Source of the DNA: Bifidobacterium pseudocatenulatum DSM 20438 = JCM 1200 = LMG 10505
GTDB taxonomy: Bacteria > Actinomycetota > Actinomycetes > Actinomycetales > Bifidobacteriaceae
NCBI RefSeq assembly: GCF_001025215.1
Contig: NZ_AP012330.1
Coordinates: 868,001 to 932,000, forward strand
Reading direction: 5' to 3'
Length of the DNA: 64,000 bases
The position numbers and the translations under genes are program-made. The notes below the pieces were generated by a model. It was not told the origin of the DNA. It did not search any database and worked only from the letters and a program-made list of their open reading frames with translations. Shown here in pieces: positions 61,999-64,000 of this stretch. The first letter of the stretch is position 1; each line of letters starts with the position of its first letter.

Positions 61999-62631
61999 AT
62001 GGCGGTTGTGGTGATTCGAATAGGATTGACCGGCGGCATAGCAGCTGGCAAAAGCACGGTATCCGCAAGACTGCGTGAGCTTGGTGCAGTACTTGTCGAT
62101 TATGATCTGCTTGCGCGTCAAGTGGTGGAACCAGGCAGCATCGGCCTTCAGCGTATAGTGGAATGTTTCGGCTCCGATGCTTTGACCGATCGAGGCGAGC
62201 TCAATCGAGCGTGGATGGCAGAGCATGTGTTTTCCGGCGCTGATGCGGAACGAAAACGCAAGATGCTGGACGAAATCGAGCATCCACTGATTTATGAACT
62301 TGCAGTGCAACTCGAACATGAGGCTGTTGAAGTTGATTGCCAAGCAGTAGTGGTGCATGACATACCGTTACTCGCCGAAGTAATTGACAGCATTCCTTTT
62401 GAATTCGACCATATCGTAACTGTTGAAGCGCCTGAACAGGTGAGGGTCAGCAGAATGATGTCAACGCGAGGCATGAGCGAAAGCCAGGCATGGAATCGTG
62501 TGAACCATCAATCCAGCGTGGAACAGCGTCTTGCCATTGCCGATGAGATCATCGATTCCACACAGTCATTGGAACAAATGTTCGAGCATATTGATATGCT
62601 AATGCAACAATGGCGCACGGAAGCGAGGTAG
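61999..62631 (+). CDS. coaE: Dephospho-CoA kinase
   Basis: CoaE phosphorylates dephospho-CoA in the last step of coenzyme A synthesis. The 210-residue protein has the P-loop [26 protein letters not shown] and the DIPLLAEV lid motif. The start is uncertain: ATG 61999 or GTG 62008/62011 give only small differences; the frame from 61963 overlaps the rpsA terminator. Its stop is 2 bases before the uvrB start, and a LexA-box-like site lies in its 3' end. Confidence 0.93.
   Translation: MAVVVIRIGLTGGIAAGKSTVSARLRELGAVLVDYDLLARQVVEPGSIGLQRIVECFGSDALTDRGELNRAWMAEHVFSGADAERKRKMLDEIEHPLIYELAVQLEHEAVEVDCQAVVVHDIPLLAEVIDSIPFEFDHIVTVEAPEQVRVSRMMSTRGMSESQAWNRVNHQSSVEQRLAIADEIIDSTQSLEQMFEHIDMLMQQWRTEAR
62571..62584. 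promoter_or_regulatory. LexA-box-like site upstream of uvrB
   Basis: GGAACAAATGTTCG matches the Gram-positive LexA consensus CGAAC-RNRY-GTTCG at all but the first base. It lies inside coaE, 50 bases before the uvrB start. Confidence 0.5.
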
Positions 62632-62633
62632 GT

Positions 62634-64000
62634 ATGGGATTCAATATTGAACGCACGAACAAGCCGTTTGTGGTCAAATCGCCATATAAGCCGAGCGGCG
62701 ACCAGCCTAAAGCGATTGAAGAGCTTGCGGAACGCATTGAAAACGGTGAGAACGATGTGGTGCTCATGGGCGCTACCGGAACTGGCAAAACTGCCACCAC
62801 GGCATGGCTTATTGAACGTCTGCAACGCCCGACGTTGATCATCGAACCGAATAAAACGTTGGCAGCGCAGCTGTGCGCCGAGTTCCGTGAACTCATGCCA
62901 GACAATGCGGTGAGCTATTTCGTTTCGTACTACGACTACTACCAGCCGGAAGCCTATATTCCGCAAACCGATACGTATATCGAAAAGGATTCCAACATCA
63001 ATGACGACGTGGAACGGCTTCGCCATGCGGCCACGGCGAACCTGCTGACGCGTCGTGATTGCGTGGTCGTGGCAACGGTTTCCTGTATTTACGGCCTTGG
63101 TACGCCGGAAGAATATGCCGGGCGTATGCTGTTTCTCGAGGAAGGCCAGCAGATCGACCGTGACGACTTGCTGCGCACTTTCGTCGCCATGCAGTACAAG
63201 CGCAACGATATCGCCTTCACCAGAGGTACTTTCCGTGTGCGCGGCGATACCGTCGAAATCATTCCCGTATATGAGGAACTGGCCATCCGTATTGAATTCT
63301 TCGGTGATGAAATCGACCGTATTTCAACCCTGCATCCACTTACCGGAGATGTGATCGGGCGTCAATCGCAAGTCCATATTTTCCCCGCATCGCACTATGT
63401 GGCAGGGCCGCAACGTATGGAGCGAGCGTTGTCTACCATTCAGCAGGAACTTGATCAACGTACCGCTGAACTACGCAAACAAGGCAAGGAACTTGAGGCG
63501 CAGCGTCTTACCATGCGTACCACATACGATTTGGAGATGCTTTCCCAGGTCGGCGTATGTTCCGGAGTGGAAAACTACTCAAGACATTTCGATGGCCGTG
63601 AGCCGGGCACGCCGCCGCATACGTTATTGGATTTCTTCCCTGACGATTTCCTACTCGTCATTGACGAATCGCATGTTACCGTGCCGCAGATCGGCGCCAT
63701 GTACGAAGGCGATGCCAGTCGCAAACGCACGTTGGTCGAACATGGCTTCCGTCTGCCTTCGGCGATGGACAACCGACCGCTCAAATGGCCGGAATTCCTT
63801 GAGCGCGTCGGCCAGACGGTCTACCTTTCCGCCACTCCTGGCGATTATGAGCTTGGCTTGAGTGACGGTGTGGTCGAACAGATTATTCGACCGACAGGAT
63901 TGGTCGATCCGCAAATCGATGTGCGCCCGGTTGACGGGCAGATCGATGATCTGCTTGCTGAAATCAAGGATCGTGTGGCACGTAACGAACGCGCGTTGGT
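62634..64000 (+). CDS. uvrB: Excinuclease ABC subunit UvrB, 3' partial
   Basis: UvrB verifies DNA damage in nucleotide excision repair. About 455 codons are visible and the frame is open at the window end; full proteins are about 670-700 residues. It shows [11 protein letters not shown], Walker [14 protein letters not shown], the beta-hairpin [36 protein letters not shown], and the conserved [14 protein letters not shown]. The ATG at 62634 is 2 bases after the coaE stop with a GAGG-like ribosome binding site, so the two are coupled. Confidence 0.97.
   Translation, partial: MGFNIERTNKPFVVKSPYKPSGDQPKAIEELAERIENGENDVVLMGATGTGKTATTAWLIERLQRPTLIIEPNKTLAAQLCAEFRELMPDNAVSYFVSYYDYYQPEAYIPQTDTYIEKDSNINDDVERLRHAATANLLTRRDCVVVATVSCIYGLGTPEEYAGRMLFLEEGQQIDRDDLLRTFVAMQYKRNDIAFTRGTFRVRGDTVEIIPVYEELAIRIEFFGDEIDRISTLHPLTGDVIGRQSQVHIFPASHYVAGPQRMERALSTIQQELDQRTAELRKQGKELEAQRLTMRTTYDLEMLSQVGVCSGVENYSRHFDGREPGTPPHTLLDFFPDDFLLVIDESHVTVPQIGAMYEGDASRKRTLVEHGFRLPSAMDNRPLKWPEFLERVGQTVYLSATPGDYELGLSDGVVEQIIRPTGLVDPQIDVRPVDGQIDDLLAEIKDRVARNERAL

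Overview
The window looks like a chromosomal segment of a Bifidobacterium, probably from the adolescentis/catenulatum group. I infer this from protein family content and gene order and could not run a search. Supporting signs are a moderately high GC content, two WhiB regulators, CarD, a PdtaS-type kinase, OpcA, UPF0182, DUF501, DUF3737 and DUF5719 proteins, and actinobacterial gene orders such as pth-mfd-eno-divIC-DUF501-ppx, rpsA-coaE-uvrB and carD-ispF. It is almost entirely core genome. I see no rRNA, insertion sequence, prophage, CRISPR array or recognisable defence island.

Layout. 1-3.8 kb: a 5'-truncated membrane-anchored esterase followed by an MprF/DUF2156-type aminoacyl-lipid synthase. 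3.9-11.3 kb: the oxidative pentose phosphate genes gnd, zwf, opcA and pgl, interrupted by a short-chain dehydrogenase and a PatB/MalY C-S lyase. 11.5-16.2 kb: a 14-TM drug exporter, D-aminoacyl-tRNA deacylase, an AT-rich DUF3737 gene, and the AzlCD branched-chain amino acid exporter. 16.4-23.8 kb: CstA with its small partner protein, an LpqI/NagZ-like GH3 lipoprotein and a UPF0182 membrane protein. 23.9-32.4 kb: a GNAT acetyltransferase, pth-mfd, eno-divIC-DUF501-ppx and a tRNA-Leu(UAA). 32.5-36.6 kb: an unrecognised membrane protein, sdaA, an FKBP, greA and a hemolysin III-family protein behind a conspicuous palindromic operator.

36.7-50.8 kb is an envelope and regulation region. It holds pdtaS and whiB1 facing each other, an orphan FtsK/EccC-like ATPase, two LytR-CpsA-Psr (LCP) proteins, whiB2, a 1033-residue membrane glycosyltransferase, a DUF5719 protein, a metallopeptidase-family protein lacking the HExxH motif, a HAD hydrolase and comF. 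50.8-58 kb: a two-component system whose kinase has almost no extracytoplasmic sensor, glgB, carD-ispF, and the permease and ATPase of a metal ABC transporter behind a Fur/Zur-type palindrome. 58-64 kb: the metal-binding lipoprotein, folD, rpsA, coaE and a 3'-truncated uvrB with a LexA-box-like site just upstream.

How the genes work together. zwf/opcA/pgl/gnd form the complete NADPH-producing branch from glucose-6-phosphate to ribulose-5-phosphate. The LCP proteins, GT2 enzyme, DUF5719 protein and WhiB2 probably serve synthesis and attachment of a surface polymer. The strongest candidates for undescribed biology are regulatory or contextual: the operator before the hemolysin III gene, the palindrome inside the DUF3737 promoter, the orphan EccC-like ATPase, the WhiB2-linked envelope block, the competing hairpins in the metal-transporter locus, and the esterase/aminoacyl-lipid synthase pair. 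No clearly novel multi-gene system is evident.
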